Below are positions 1 to 7,599 of a stretch of DNA of 16,134 bases, in pieces. The stretch's first letter is position 1, and each line of letters begins with the position of its first letter. The notes below the pieces were generated by a model that saw only the letters and a program-made list of their open reading frames with translations, was not told where the DNA came from and made no database searches. Origin of the DNA: Flavobacteriales bacterium (GTDB taxonomy: Bacteria > Bacteroidota > Bacteroidia > Flavobacteriales_D > SKUL01); assembly GCA_007129985.1 (NCBI GenBank), contig SKUL01000105.1, positions 1-16,134 on the forward strand, given 5' to 3'. Position numbers and translations under genes: made by a program.

Positions 1-20
1 GTAAGGTGTGAATATCGTTT

Positions 21-102
21 TGTCATTTCGACCGAAGCAACGACGGCAGGAGTTGTGGAGTGGAGAAATCTCGGTTTCATTTGGCATAGAAATGAGACTT
101 CT
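21..102. repeat. REP-like interspersed palindromic repeat downstream of the S8 protease gene
   Basis: This gene-free end contains TGTCATTTCGACCGAAG (21-37), then GGAGTGGAGAAATCTC (57-72). From memory, this pairing recurs between genes in many Bacteroidota genomes. AGAAATCTC (64-72) and GAGACTTCT (94-102) form an imperfect inverted repeat (8 of 9 pairs), with CATTT (78-82) and AAATG (90-94) as an alternative inner stem. The element lies just past the stop codon of the minus-strand protease, so the hairpin may protect or end that transcript. That role is inferred. No gene is supported in 1-159. Confidence 0.55.
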
Positions 103-159
103 GCCCCGAAATGCTGCGGAGTGGGCTACTACACACTTCGTTCCTCAACACTCCGGTTG

Positions 160-1971
160 TCATGGAATCAAAACCCTCACCACACCATTGCGATTTCCGC
201 TCTGCCAGGTTGCCATGTATAATCCTGAAGCAAAATCACCGCGGCGCATAATGAGATTGCTACTGCTTCCCTCCGTCAAAAGGAGGCGGCCCATTGCATC
301 AAACACCCACCACGAAGCCATGCCGTTTTCAAGAATGAGTTCGTGTTCTGTTCCGCGATTCAAATGAACCACTCCCGCACGGGAAGACTCCTCTACATTC
401 AGCGAAGGCACCTCCAATAGAACCAGGTGGGCGTTGATGCGCCCGTGACCCGTTTCAGCGCTCCACGTTCCGTCTGGGGTGTTGGTGTCGTAATTGTACC
501 CGCCAATTTTCTCGCAGCCTCTCCGCAGGGCCGATTCCAGAGACTGGCGACTCAACCCCGGGTACAGAGAGAGAGCGAGCCCGGCTGTTCCCGCTACAAT
601 AGGGCATGCCGCCGAGGTTCCGTTAAAGAAGTGGTAGTAGTTTCCGCTATGGTAGCCGTCAGAGCCTACCATGTCGGTGGTTGAAATGCGCACACCCGGC
701 GCAGAAACATCCAGTCCGGAGCCTGTATTGCCCTCCCAGTTTTCGCCGTCGCAAGAGCTGAATGACTTGCGCTCATCGCACATACTTGTGGCATTCACGG
801 CGAACGTTCCGGGCAGTCGTGACGGCCAAATGGGCTCTGAATCTGTATCACCGGTATTTCCACTGCTGAAAATCATAATCATCCCCAGGCCATCGCGACC
901 TTGATCAAGAGCCGCCTCAATTGCCTCGTTCACCAATACATCCTGCCCTGGAAACAGAGCAAGAATATCGTCTGTCAGCCCCCACGAATTGCTCGAGACA
1001 TCCGCATTCGCCACCTGCCACTGCCACGTTATGCCATTGATAAATGACTCTGCGTCCGAAAAAGGAACAACTTGACCGAGCAGCTCAATGTAGGTAAATA
1101 CCCTCACGGGAATCAACATACACTCAGGGCACACACCCGCAATACCTTCGCCGTTGTTTGTCTCAGCGGCTGCGATTCCCGCGCAGGCAGTTCCGTGGCC
1201 GTCGCTGGAAAAGGCCGGAACGGGATGTCCTGCAGTTTCGCCATCCATAGCGTCGTAACCGGGTAGGAGCTTATTACTGAGGTCAGGGTGAAGGGTGTCC
1301 ACTCCGCTGTCGAGAATAGCAATCGCAATATCCGCACTGCCCATGGTAATTTCCCACGCAAGCTCTGCGTCAATATCGGCCCCGGGTGTTCCGTTTCCTT
1401 GTAGTGGTGTTCCGTTGTTCTTCAAAGACCATTGGCGATGATAGTGTGGGTCATCCACAGAGCAGTCGGAAACAGAAAAAATAACCCTCGGCACTACCAG
1501 CTTAAACAACCCACTGTGTTCAAATTGAGGCAACAGCTCGTTGTGGTCATGATGCAGCCCGGTTTCAATCTTTAGTATGTGCGGCAAAAAAGCATTGGCA
1601 ACAGGAGCTTCCAGGTTAAGGAGGTCACAAAGTGCGGCTGCACGTTTGGCATCTACGCCTTGCTTGAGCACAGCAAACAACTCGCCCGTCTCGGCCCCAA
1701 ATGTCTTTTCACCCTTCATGTAGAAGCCCCCGGTGCTCCGAATTCCAAAAACAGCCAACAAGTCAGCGGATGGCGCCTCTTCGCCCCGAACAGCGAGCAC
1801 GGGGTAGGGGTGAAGGTCTGTGAAATCCACTAACCCCAACGCGTGGGCGGCGTCTTTTCGAGCCTCAACCGTACTTTCGCGGTCAAAAACCAAGGTAAAA
1901 CCGGAATGTGCGTTCTGCCCATAAACAGCACTGAGTAAGATAGTAAACAGCAAAAAAGTAAAGAGTTTCAT
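160..1971 (-). CDS. Secreted subtilisin-like serine protease (peptidase S8) with T9SS C-terminal sorting domain
   Basis: A 603-residue exported endopeptidase. I chose the ATG at 1971 because it opens a clean signal peptide (about residues 1-19, ending AVYGQ); the ATG at 2055 would add 28 residues in front of it. Residues 20-170 are a propeptide-like region with a His-rich LHHDHN patch. The S8 catalytic domain spans about 180-515: Asp221 in AILDSGVD, His259 in SSDGHGTACAG, oxyanion Asn372 in SSGNTGD, and Ser453 in NGTSAACP, so all catalytic positions are intact. A CPEC pair (281/284) sits in the catalytic domain. The last ~75 residues (WWVFDAMGRLLL... SGLYMATW) match a T9SS type-A sorting domain, implying secretion or surface attachment. 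The gene is monocistronic and divergent from the S9 peptidase. Natural substrate unknown; possibly nutrient protein breakdown. Confidence 0.93.
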   Translation of the reverse strand: MKLFTFLLFTILLSAVYGQNAHSGFTLVFDRESTVEARKDAAHALGLVDFTDLHPYPVLAVRGEEAPSADLLAVFGIRSTGGFYMKGEKTFGAETGELFAVLKQGVDAKRAAALCDLLNLEAPVANAFLPHILKIETGLHHDHNELLPQFEHSGLFKLVVPRVIFSVSDCSVDDPHYHRQWSLKNNGTPLQGNGTPGADIDAELAWEITMGSADIAIAILDSGVDTLHPDLSNKLLPGYDAMDGETAGHPVPAFSSDGHGTACAGIAAAETNNGEGIAGVCPECMLIPVRVFTYIELLGQVVPFSDAESFINGITWQWQVANADVSSNSWGLTDDILALFPGQDVLVNEAIEAALDQGRDGLGMIMIFSSGNTGDTDSEPIWPSRLPGTFAVNATSMCDERKSFSSCDGENWEGNTGSGLDVSAPGVRISTTDMVGSDGYHSGNYYHFFNGTSAACPIVAGTAGLALSLYPGLSRQSLESALRRGCEKIGGYNYDTNTPDGTWSAETGHGRINAHLVLLEVPSLNVEESSRAGVVHLNRGTEHELILENGMASWWVFDAMGRLLLTEGSSSNLIMRRGDFASGLYMATWQSGNRNGVVRVLIP

Positions 1972-2145
1972 CGCTACTGGGTTGGTTGGCATGAATGTAG
2001 TAATTCCTGTCAAAATTGAGACTATCCCAGTTATCCTCAAAATGTGCCGCTCCAATAAATTACACGGGGGCGCATCGCACGAAGCTGCTTATCTTGCGGC
2101 CTCTTTCAGCAATCCATCCAACAATCGGAAACCAAATTCATCACA

Positions 2146-4800
2146 ATGAAAAGATTTAAATTTCTCAAAACTCCCATTATTATGCTTTTAGCAGCATTTA
2201 CAGGGCTTGCTTCTGCCCAGGAAACACCATTACTGGACCGCGAACTGTTTTTCGGGAACCCCGAGATTTCCGGGGGTCAACTGAGCCCCGACGGTAAGTG
2301 GATTTCCTTTCTGAAGGAATACGATGGCATTATGAACATTTGGGTCAAAAAATTTGACGACCCATTTGACGCCGCCCGACCCATTACCGACAGCAAACGC
2401 CCCATGTACGGCTATTCGTGGACCATTGACGGCAAGTACATCTTGTTTGTGAAAGACAAAGACGGCGATGAGAACATGAACATTTTTGCCGTTGACCCCA
2501 TGGCAAAAGCCGAAGAAGGCAAGGTGCCCGAAGCCCGCAACCTTACTCCACGCGAGGACGTTACCGCTCAGATTTACCAGGCCAGCGACAAAGACCCCGA
2601 TTTGTTTATGATTGGATTGAACGACAGGGATAAAGCCTGGCATGACCTGTACTCGCTGAAAATATCCACCGGTGAACTTAAACTCATCTACGAAAACACT
2701 GATCGAATCACCAGCTATGGCTTTGACTGGGACGACAAGCTCCGCTTGCTGTATCGCACCGATGAGGACGGAACCACGCACATCCTGTATAAGAAAGGAG
2801 ACGAGCTCGTGCCCATCTACGAAACCCTTGTAACCGAAAGTGCCGGTGTGTATGGATGGAATGAAGACAACACCAAGATGTACCTCGTTACCAACAAAGG
2901 AGAGCTTGATTTGAGCACCCTCTTTTTAATGGATCCCGAAACGGGCGACAAGAAACTCCTGGAAAGCGACCCTGAAGGCCGCGTCGATTTTGGTGGCATG
3001 CGCATGAACCGCAATACCCGCAAAATGGTGTCCACCAGCTATGTGGATGACAAGCGCCGAACCTATTGGAAGGACGATACATGGAAGGACAACTACGAGT
3101 TTTTGAAGTCTAAATTCCCGGGCAGAGAAGTGGGCTTCCAAAGCTCCACCCGCGATTACTCCAAATTTTTGGTTTCTGTTTCCGGTGACCGCTACGCGTC
3201 TGAGTCGTGGTTTTTCGACACGGCTACCCGCGAGCTTATCCACCAGTACACCCCACGTCCGGAGCTGAAAAAAGTAGAAGAGCACCTCGCCCCGATGAAG
3301 CCCATTCGCTACAAGAGCAGCGACGGTCTTGAAATACCTGGATACCTCACAGTTCCTCAGGGTGTTGAGCCAAAGAACCTACCGGTGGTTATTCTCGTGC
3401 ACGGAGGCCCCAAAGGCCCGCGTGATTATTGGGGGTACAGCTCTATTGTGCAGTTTCTCGCCAACCGCGGATACACCGTAATGCAGCCAAACTTCCGCGC
3501 AAGCGGTGGATACGGCAAGGCCTTTATGAATGCCGGAGATTTACAATGGGGTTTGCTGATGCAAGACGACATTACCTGGGGCGCCAAGCACCTGATTGAT
3601 AAAGGAATCGCTGACCCATCGCGCATTGCCATTATGGGCGGTAGCTATGGTGGTTACGCAACCCTCGCCGGTTTGGCATTTACGCCCGACCTCTACGCCT
3701 GTGGGGTGGATATCGTAGGCCCGAGCAACATCTTTACCCTGCTCGAAAGTGTACCGCCTTACTGGGAGTCTGCACGCGCATACCTCCATGGAATGGTGGG
3801 TGACCCCAATACTCCCGAAGGTGAAAAGCGCATCCGCGAAGCGAGTCCTCTTTTCAGCGCGGACAAAATCGTAAAACCTCTGCTCATCATTCAGGGAGCC
3901 AACGATCCCCGTGTGAAAAAAGCGGAAGCTGACCAAATTGCCATTGCCATGCGCGACCGCGGCAAACAAGTGAGCTATCTGCTGGCCGACGATGAGGGCC
4001 ACGGATTTGCCAAGCCTGTAAACAACATGGCGATGTTTGCAGAAATTGAAAAATTTCTGGCCGGCGTACTCGGTGGTCGCTATCAGGAAGACATGCCGGA
4101 GGATGTGGCCAGCCGGCTTGAAGAACTCCGCGTGGACATTTCCACAGTGACGTACGAACCCAAAGAGGCCGTGGCTTCGGCTGATGCTCTACCCGAATTG
4201 AGAAGGGTCTTTAGGGAAGGCTCCTTTGAATACGACGTGAAAATGTCAGTGCAAGGACAACAGCTCGAGATGGCCATGACCCGAGAGGTGGCCAAAAATG
4301 AGGACCAGTGGGTGGTGACCGATGTTTCTCGCGGCCCGATGGGAGAGGCCAAGGACGTGATTTCGTATCACGCCGATATGAGCCCGGGCGAGCGCGTTAT
4401 CAACCAGGCGGGCCAAACCATTGTGATGACCTTCAACCCCGGAAGCGTGGCTGTTAAAGCCATGGGCCAGGATATGGAAATAGCCTACTCCGGAGCCTTT
4501 ATGAGCGACGGAGCCGGAATGGACAAGGTGTTGGCCGGATTGCCGCTCGACGCAGGATATACGCTCACATTCTCAATGCCCGACATGATGACCCTGAAGT
4601 CGAAGCAAGTAAACCTGAAGGTTCACGACCGCGAGGAGGTAAATGGAGCCTCTTGCTGGAAGGTTACCGTTACTTCAGTTGACAACGAAGGTGATGTAAC
4701 AACCTACTGGATTAATTCAGAAGTCGGTTTGGCTGAGAAATACGAACAGGTTCTTCCCGCCATGGGTAACGCTGTTGTTACCACAGTGCGGAAAATATAA
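2146..4800 (+). CDS. Secreted S9-family prolyl-oligopeptidase-like peptidase with additional C-terminal domain
   Basis: An 884-residue exported peptidase. Residues 1-25 are a signal peptide (hydrophobic IIMLLAAFTGLA, then ASAQ). Residues about 35-375 have repeated WD40/TolB-like blades (LSPDGKWISF, WTIDGKYILF), the beta-propeller that restricts access to the S9 active site. The alpha/beta hydrolase domain covers about 385-640: oxyanion-region HGG (419-421), nucleophile Ser500 in GGSYGGYA, Asp587 in GANDPRV, His619 in DEGHGF. A normal S9 enzyme would end near residue 645. Here about 230 more residues follow: a linker, then a beta-rich segment (about 692-884) of the general look of DUF3108/LolA-like domains, which I cannot assign firmly. 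Likely a periplasmic or envelope oligopeptidase removing dipeptides or acylated residues. Monocistronic; a strong terminator follows at 4825-4863. Confidence 0.92.
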   Translation: MKRFKFLKTPIIMLLAAFTGLASAQETPLLDRELFFGNPEISGGQLSPDGKWISFLKEYDGIMNIWVKKFDDPFDAARPITDSKRPMYGYSWTIDGKYILFVKDKDGDENMNIFAVDPMAKAEEGKVPEARNLTPREDVTAQIYQASDKDPDLFMIGLNDRDKAWHDLYSLKISTGELKLIYENTDRITSYGFDWDDKLRLLYRTDEDGTTHILYKKGDELVPIYETLVTESAGVYGWNEDNTKMYLVTNKGELDLSTLFLMDPETGDKKLLESDPEGRVDFGGMRMNRNTRKMVSTSYVDDKRRTYWKDDTWKDNYEFLKSKFPGREVGFQSSTRDYSKFLVSVSGDRYASESWFFDTATRELIHQYTPRPELKKVEEHLAPMKPIRYKSSDGLEIPGYLTVPQGVEPKNLPVVILVHGGPKGPRDYWGYSSIVQFLANRGYTVMQPNFRASGGYGKAFMNAGDLQWGLLMQDDITWGAKHLIDKGIADPSRIAIMGGSYGGYATLAGLAFTPDLYACGVDIVGPSNIFTLLESVPPYWESARAYLHGMVGDPNTPEGEKRIREASPLFSADKIVKPLLIIQGANDPRVKKAEADQIAIAMRDRGKQVSYLLADDEGHGFAKPVNNMAMFAEIEKFLAGVLGGRYQEDMPEDVASRLEELRVDISTVTYEPKEAVASADALPELRRVFREGSFEYDVKMSVQGQQLEMAMTREVAKNEDQWVVTDVSRGPMGEAKDVISYHADMSPGERVINQAGQTIVMTFNPGSVAVKAMGQDMEIAYSGAFMSDGAGMDKVLAGLPLDAGYTLTFSMPDMMTLKSKQVNLKVHDREEVNGASCWKVTVTSVDNEGDVTTYWINSEVGLAEKYEQVLPAMGNAVVTTVRKI

Positions 4801-4824
4801 TCAGGAGTTGTACAGAATACCGTG

Positions 4825-4863
4825 AAAAAGGCCGCTGGATGTATTCCAAATGCGGCCTTTTTT
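4825..4863. terminator. Bidirectional intrinsic terminator between the S9 peptidase and LysR genes
   Basis: AAAAAGGCCGC (4825-4835) pairs perfectly with GCGGCCTTTTT (4852-4862), an 11-bp stem. Inside the loop a further 4-bp pairing is possible (TGGA 4836-4839 with TCCA 4845-4848). A T-run trails on the plus strand, and the A-run at 4825-4829 supplies one on the minus strand, so the hairpin can end both convergent genes (S9 ending at 4800, LysR ending at 4869). Confidence 0.9.
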
Positions 4864-4868
4864 AATAC

Positions 4869-5798
4869 TCAAATGTTAATGTTTCCCTGCCACCCAAAGG
4901 CTCCCGATGCAATGGTTGACTTTTCTTTCTGAAGAAAGTCAATGAAGGCCAATGCGGTTGGAGCGTGCTTTTTTCCGCGAGGCCACACCAGGCTCCACGT
5001 GGTTTCAAGCGGAAGCCCTTTCATAGGAAGAATGCGTAGGTCGCCGTTTTGCAGCTCGTTTTTGATGCCAATCAAGGGCATGACAGAGTAACCCAGACCG
5101 GCAATAACAGCCTGTTTAACAGCCTCATTGGAGGTAAGCTCGAGGCGTTTTCTCTGCTTTATGCCTACCGACGACAGAAAACGTTCCATCGTTAGCCTTG
5201 TTCCCGAACCCTCCTCTCGGTAGATGAGTGGCAAGTGTTCCAGTTGAGCGGGCTTTTGAGGCTGCGAATGCACGCCGGTATTTTTTCCTCCTACCAGAAA
5301 TAACTTGTTTGGAAGCAGGTCCAGACTCTCCAGACTAAGGTGCTCCGGTATAATAGATACAAGAGAAAAATCCACCTCGTTGCGCTCAAGACTTTCAACA
5401 ACTTTGTACTTGTTGGTAACATCTACAGATAGATTAACGGCGGGGTGTTCATGAATGAAAGGCGCTATATAATATGGCATTACATATTTACCTGTTGATA
5501 CAATGGATATTCTGAGTCTGCCCGAAAGCTGGCCGGTAAATCCCTCTGAGCGATGACTGATGGACTCCATGAGCTCCATTATTTTTCCTGCTGCCAGTCC
5601 TATTTCATGTCCGAAAGGTGTGATATGTATGCGGCGAGAAACAACCTCGAACAAAGGCTCTCTAAATTGTTCCTGCAACTTTTTTAGTTGCGAGGAAACA
5701 GCGGGTTGGGTGAGATACATGGCCTCAGCTGTTTTGGTTACACTATTGGTTTCTATGAGTTTTGCGAAGATCTGAAGTTGATGAAGCGTGTAGTTCAT
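4869..5798 (-). CDS. LysR-family transcriptional regulator (CbbR-like), probable regulator of the divergent isocitrate dehydrogenase gene
   Basis: A 309-residue LysR-type regulator, normal length for the family. The winged helix-turn-helix lies at residues 1-60; the recognition part is SVTKTAEAMYLTQPAVSSQLKKL (split here as SVTKTAEAMYL and TQPAVSSQLKKL). A coiled linker helix follows, then a two-lobed effector domain at about 90-297 with the STGKYVMPYY and GSGTR (197-201) segments that resemble CbbR/CysB-type members. It is transcribed away from the isocitrate dehydrogenase gene across an 84-bp gap holding a perfect LysR-type palindrome, so autoregulation plus control of the neighbour is the natural inference. 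The effector cannot be read from the sequence; for CbbR relatives it is a central-carbon metabolite. The start at 5798 gives the canonical N-terminus MNYTLHQLQIF. Confidence 0.93.
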   Translation of the reverse strand: MNYTLHQLQIFAKLIETNSVTKTAEAMYLTQPAVSSQLKKLQEQFREPLFEVVSRRIHITPFGHEIGLAAGKIMELMESISHRSEGFTGQLSGRLRISIVSTGKYVMPYYIAPFIHEHPAVNLSVDVTNKYKVVESLERNEVDFSLVSIIPEHLSLESLDLLPNKLFLVGGKNTGVHSQPQKPAQLEHLPLIYREEGSGTRLTMERFLSSVGIKQRKRLELTSNEAVKQAVIAGLGYSVMPLIGIKNELQNGDLRILPMKGLPLETTWSLVWPRGKKHAPTALAFIDFLQKEKSTIASGAFGWQGNINI

Positions 5799-5813
5799 AA
5801 GAATTGGTTATGG

Positions 5814-5838
5814 TAATAATCGCAAATATAAATTATTA
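5814..5838. promoter_or_regulatory. LysR-type operator palindrome TAATAAT-N11-ATTATTA
   Basis: TAATAAT (5814-5820) and ATTATTA (5832-5838) are perfect inverted repeats with an 11-nt spacer. The inner bases give exactly T-N11-A, the LysR-type recognition geometry. The site lies between the divergent lysR and isocitrate dehydrogenase starts, 16 nt from the LysR start codon and 44 nt from the other. The sequence is seen directly; binding by this LysR protein is inferred. Confidence 0.65.
5823..5830 (-). promoter_or_regulatory. Probable -7 promoter element of lysR inside the operator
   Basis: Read on the minus strand this is TATATTTG, a full match to the Bacteroidota -7 consensus TAnnTTTG, about 25 nt before the lysR ATG. 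It lies entirely within the spacer of the palindrome, so a bound regulator would block its own promoter. I see no good -33 TTG on this strand. Confidence 0.5.
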
Positions 5839-5842
5839 TCTA

Positions 5843-5850
5843 TGACTTTG
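5843..5850 (+). promoter_or_regulatory. Weak candidate -7 element for the isocitrate dehydrogenase operon
   Basis: TGACTTTG matches TAnnTTTG except at the second base. Initiation would fall near 5856, giving a leader of roughly 27 nt. The imperfect box would fit a promoter that needs an activator such as the divergent LysR protein, whose palindrome is just upstream. Confidence 0.3.
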
Positions 5851-5882
5851 GTTTCAGAAATTTGCATTCCAAAATCAAATCT

Positions 5883-7325
5883 ATGTCTACTAGAATAACA
5901 GTTGCACACGGTGATGGTATAGGTCCGGAAATTATGGCCGCCACGCTGAGAGTTTTGGAAAAGGCAGGCGCAGCCCTCACCATTGATGAAATAGAGATTG
6001 GTGAGCGCGTCTATAAATCGGGCAATACGTCTGGAATAGCCCCGGAAGCCTGGGATACCATCAGACAAAATAAGGTTTTTCTCAAGGCGCCCATCACCAC
6101 ACCTCAAGGAGGAGGGTACAAGAGCCTTAATGTAACAACACGTAAAGCACTGGGGCTTTTCGCAAATATACGGCCTTGCCGAAGCCTGCACCCCTTCATT
6201 CGCACCAATCACCCCAACATGGATGTAGTGATTGTGCGTGAGAATGAAGAAGACCTATACGCCGGTATTGAGCACCGCCAAACCGATGAAGTTATTCAGT
6301 GTCTGAAATTGATTAGCCGCCCGGGTTGTGAAAAAATTGTGCGCTATGCCTTAGAATATGCCCGAAATCAGCGACGAAAAAAGGTGTCTTGTTTCAGCAA
6401 AGACAATATTATGAAACAAACCGACGGTCTTTTTCACGAAGTTTTCAGGGAGATTGCTACCGAGTATCCCGAAATAGAAACGGACCACTGGATTATTGAC
6501 ATTGGTGCCGCACGTTTGGCTGATACGCCAGAAATATTTGATGTAATTGTTACGGCGAACCTCTACGGCGACATTATTTCGGATGTTGCAGCTCAGATTA
6601 CGGGATCAGTAGGGCTTGGAGGATCGGCCAACATTGGCGAGCAGTGTGCGATGTTTGAGGCCATTCACGGATCGGCGCCCCCCATTGCAGGAAAAGATGT
6701 TGCCAACCCCTCGGGTTTACTGCATGGAGCCATTCAGATGCTCAGCCACATCGGACAAGGAGAAATTGGGGCCAGAATACACAATGCCTGGCTTAGGACC
6801 ATTGAGGATGGTGTACACACAGAGGACATTTTCCGCCACGGCCTGAGTAAGCAACGGGTAGGAACCAAGGCTTTTGCAGACGCCGTGGTCGACCGGTTGG
6901 GAGAAATACCCCAAACCCTCGACCCTGTTGCAATAGGCGCGGGTAAAGCCATTGTTATAGAGCCCTATAAGCGCAATCAACCGGCCAGCAAAGAACTCGT
7001 AGGTGTAGATGTATTTGTGCATTGGGCAGGTGTAAACCCGGATGAACTTGGTGAGCTGCTCAATAAGCTTAATAACCCCCAACTTTCGCTGGTAATGATT
7101 ACCAATCGCGGTATTAAAGTATGGCCCGGAGGCTTTAGTGAAACTTTTTGCACCGATCACTGGCGCTGCCGCTTTCAACCTGCCGAAGCGGGTGCAATCA
7201 TCCAGCCGTTAGAAATCGTCAGTTTGCTTCAGCGGGCAATCGATGCTGACGTTGATGTAATTAAAACCGAGAACCTTTACCTGTTTGATGGCAAACAAGG
7301 CTTTTCACTCGGTCAGGGACAATAA
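5883..7325 (+). CDS. icd: Isocitrate dehydrogenase with C-terminal extension (Thermus/alphaproteobacterial type)
   Basis: A 480-residue enzyme that oxidatively decarboxylates isocitrate to 2-oxoglutarate in the TCA cycle. I start at the ATG at 5883 (MSTRITVAHGDGIGPE, the usual family N-terminus) rather than the in-frame TTG at 5862. Substrate and metal residues are present: Ser81/Asn83/Arg87 in KSLNVTTRKAL, Arg97 in ANIRP, Arg119 in VREN, Tyr126, Lys173, Asp220 and Asp224 (NLYGDIISDV). The catalytic domain ends near 335; the remaining ~145 residues are the C-terminal extension found in the Thermus-type and Rickettsia-like ~470-500-residue subfamily. At the cofactor-determining site the sequence is HGSAPPIAGKD, so Pro257-Ile258 replace the Lys-Tyr of NADP enzymes and the Asp-Ile of NAD enzymes; cofactor choice is uncertain. 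Divergent from lysR; two small genes follow closely. Confidence 0.9.
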   Translation: MSTRITVAHGDGIGPEIMAATLRVLEKAGAALTIDEIEIGERVYKSGNTSGIAPEAWDTIRQNKVFLKAPITTPQGGGYKSLNVTTRKALGLFANIRPCRSLHPFIRTNHPNMDVVIVRENEEDLYAGIEHRQTDEVIQCLKLISRPGCEKIVRYALEYARNQRRKKVSCFSKDNIMKQTDGLFHEVFREIATEYPEIETDHWIIDIGAARLADTPEIFDVIVTANLYGDIISDVAAQITGSVGLGGSANIGEQCAMFEAIHGSAPPIAGKDVANPSGLLHGAIQMLSHIGQGEIGARIHNAWLRTIEDGVHTEDIFRHGLSKQRVGTKAFADAVVDRLGEIPQTLDPVAIGAGKAIVIEPYKRNQPASKELVGVDVFVHWAGVNPDELGELLNKLNNPQLSLVMITNRGIKVWPGGFSETFCTDHWRCRFQPAEAGAIIQPLEIVSLLQRAIDADVDVIKTENLYLFDGKQGFSLGQGQ

Positions 7326-7344
7326 ACCACTAAAACCTAAAACG

Positions 7345-7587
7345 ATGAATATAGAGCTTATGAACGGCACCTACCCCCGAAACGAAGGGGTTGATTTAGT
7401 TCTGAGAATGATTGAAGTAAAAATCAAGTATCACGAGCAAAAAATAACGCGAGTTGATAATGAAGAGGATATCAAAATGCGTGAACTACGAATTAAACAA
7501 CTCCAAAACGAAGCCTCTCGTTTGCGTCAGGAATTAACCCAAAACGATGAGCCGGTAAAGCTGAAAGCTTCGGTTCTTCTTTATTAA
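7345..7587 (+). CDS. Small coiled-coil protein of unknown function, first of a paralogous pair
   Basis: An 80-residue protein I do not recognise. The start at 7345 (MNIELMNGTYPR) is preferred: it follows the isocitrate dehydrogenase stop by 19 nt and has an A-rich upstream stretch, whereas the longer frame from 7285 would overlap that gene by about 40 nt. There is no signal peptide or membrane segment. Residues about 15-65 are predicted alpha-helical and highly charged with heptad-like hydrophobics (VDLVLRMIEVKIKYHEQK, then ELRIKQLQNEASRLRQEL), suggesting a two-helix hairpin or coiled-coil dimer. The C-terminus VKLKASVLLY could form a beta-strand. It resembles the next protein: I23/K26/I27/Y29/K33 here align with I26/K29/I30/F32/K36 there. 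Likely co-transcribed with icd; a regulatory or binding role is only a guess. Confidence 0.75.
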   Translation: MNIELMNGTYPRNEGVDLVLRMIEVKIKYHEQKITRVDNEEDIKMRELRIKQLQNEASRLRQELTQNDEPVKLKASVLLY

Positions 7588-7599
7588 ACACCCCAGACC

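Noticed and set aside
1972..2055. 28-residue extension of the S8 protease from the ATG at 2055
   Set aside because: It would bury the signal peptide that begins at the ATG at 1971.
2090..2096. TATCTTG as a -7 box for the S9 peptidase gene
   Set aside because: It lacks one T of the TAnnTTTG spacing and has no -33 partner; too weak to list as a feature.
2230..2781. Minus-strand 183-codon open frame opposite the S9 propeller region (and a similar one at 3541-4002)
   Set aside because: Antisense to clear propeller and hydrolase sequence; composition explained by codon complement; no independent start signals.
5862..5882. Seven-residue N-terminal extension of isocitrate dehydrogenase from a TTG codon
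   Set aside because: The ATG at 5883 gives the normal family N-terminus just before the HGDGIGPE motif, and an A-rich stretch precedes it.
5808..6212. Minus-strand 134-codon open frame spanning the lysR-icd gap
   Set aside because: It is antisense to the conserved icd N-terminus and its tail crosses the operator palindrome; it looks like a shadow.
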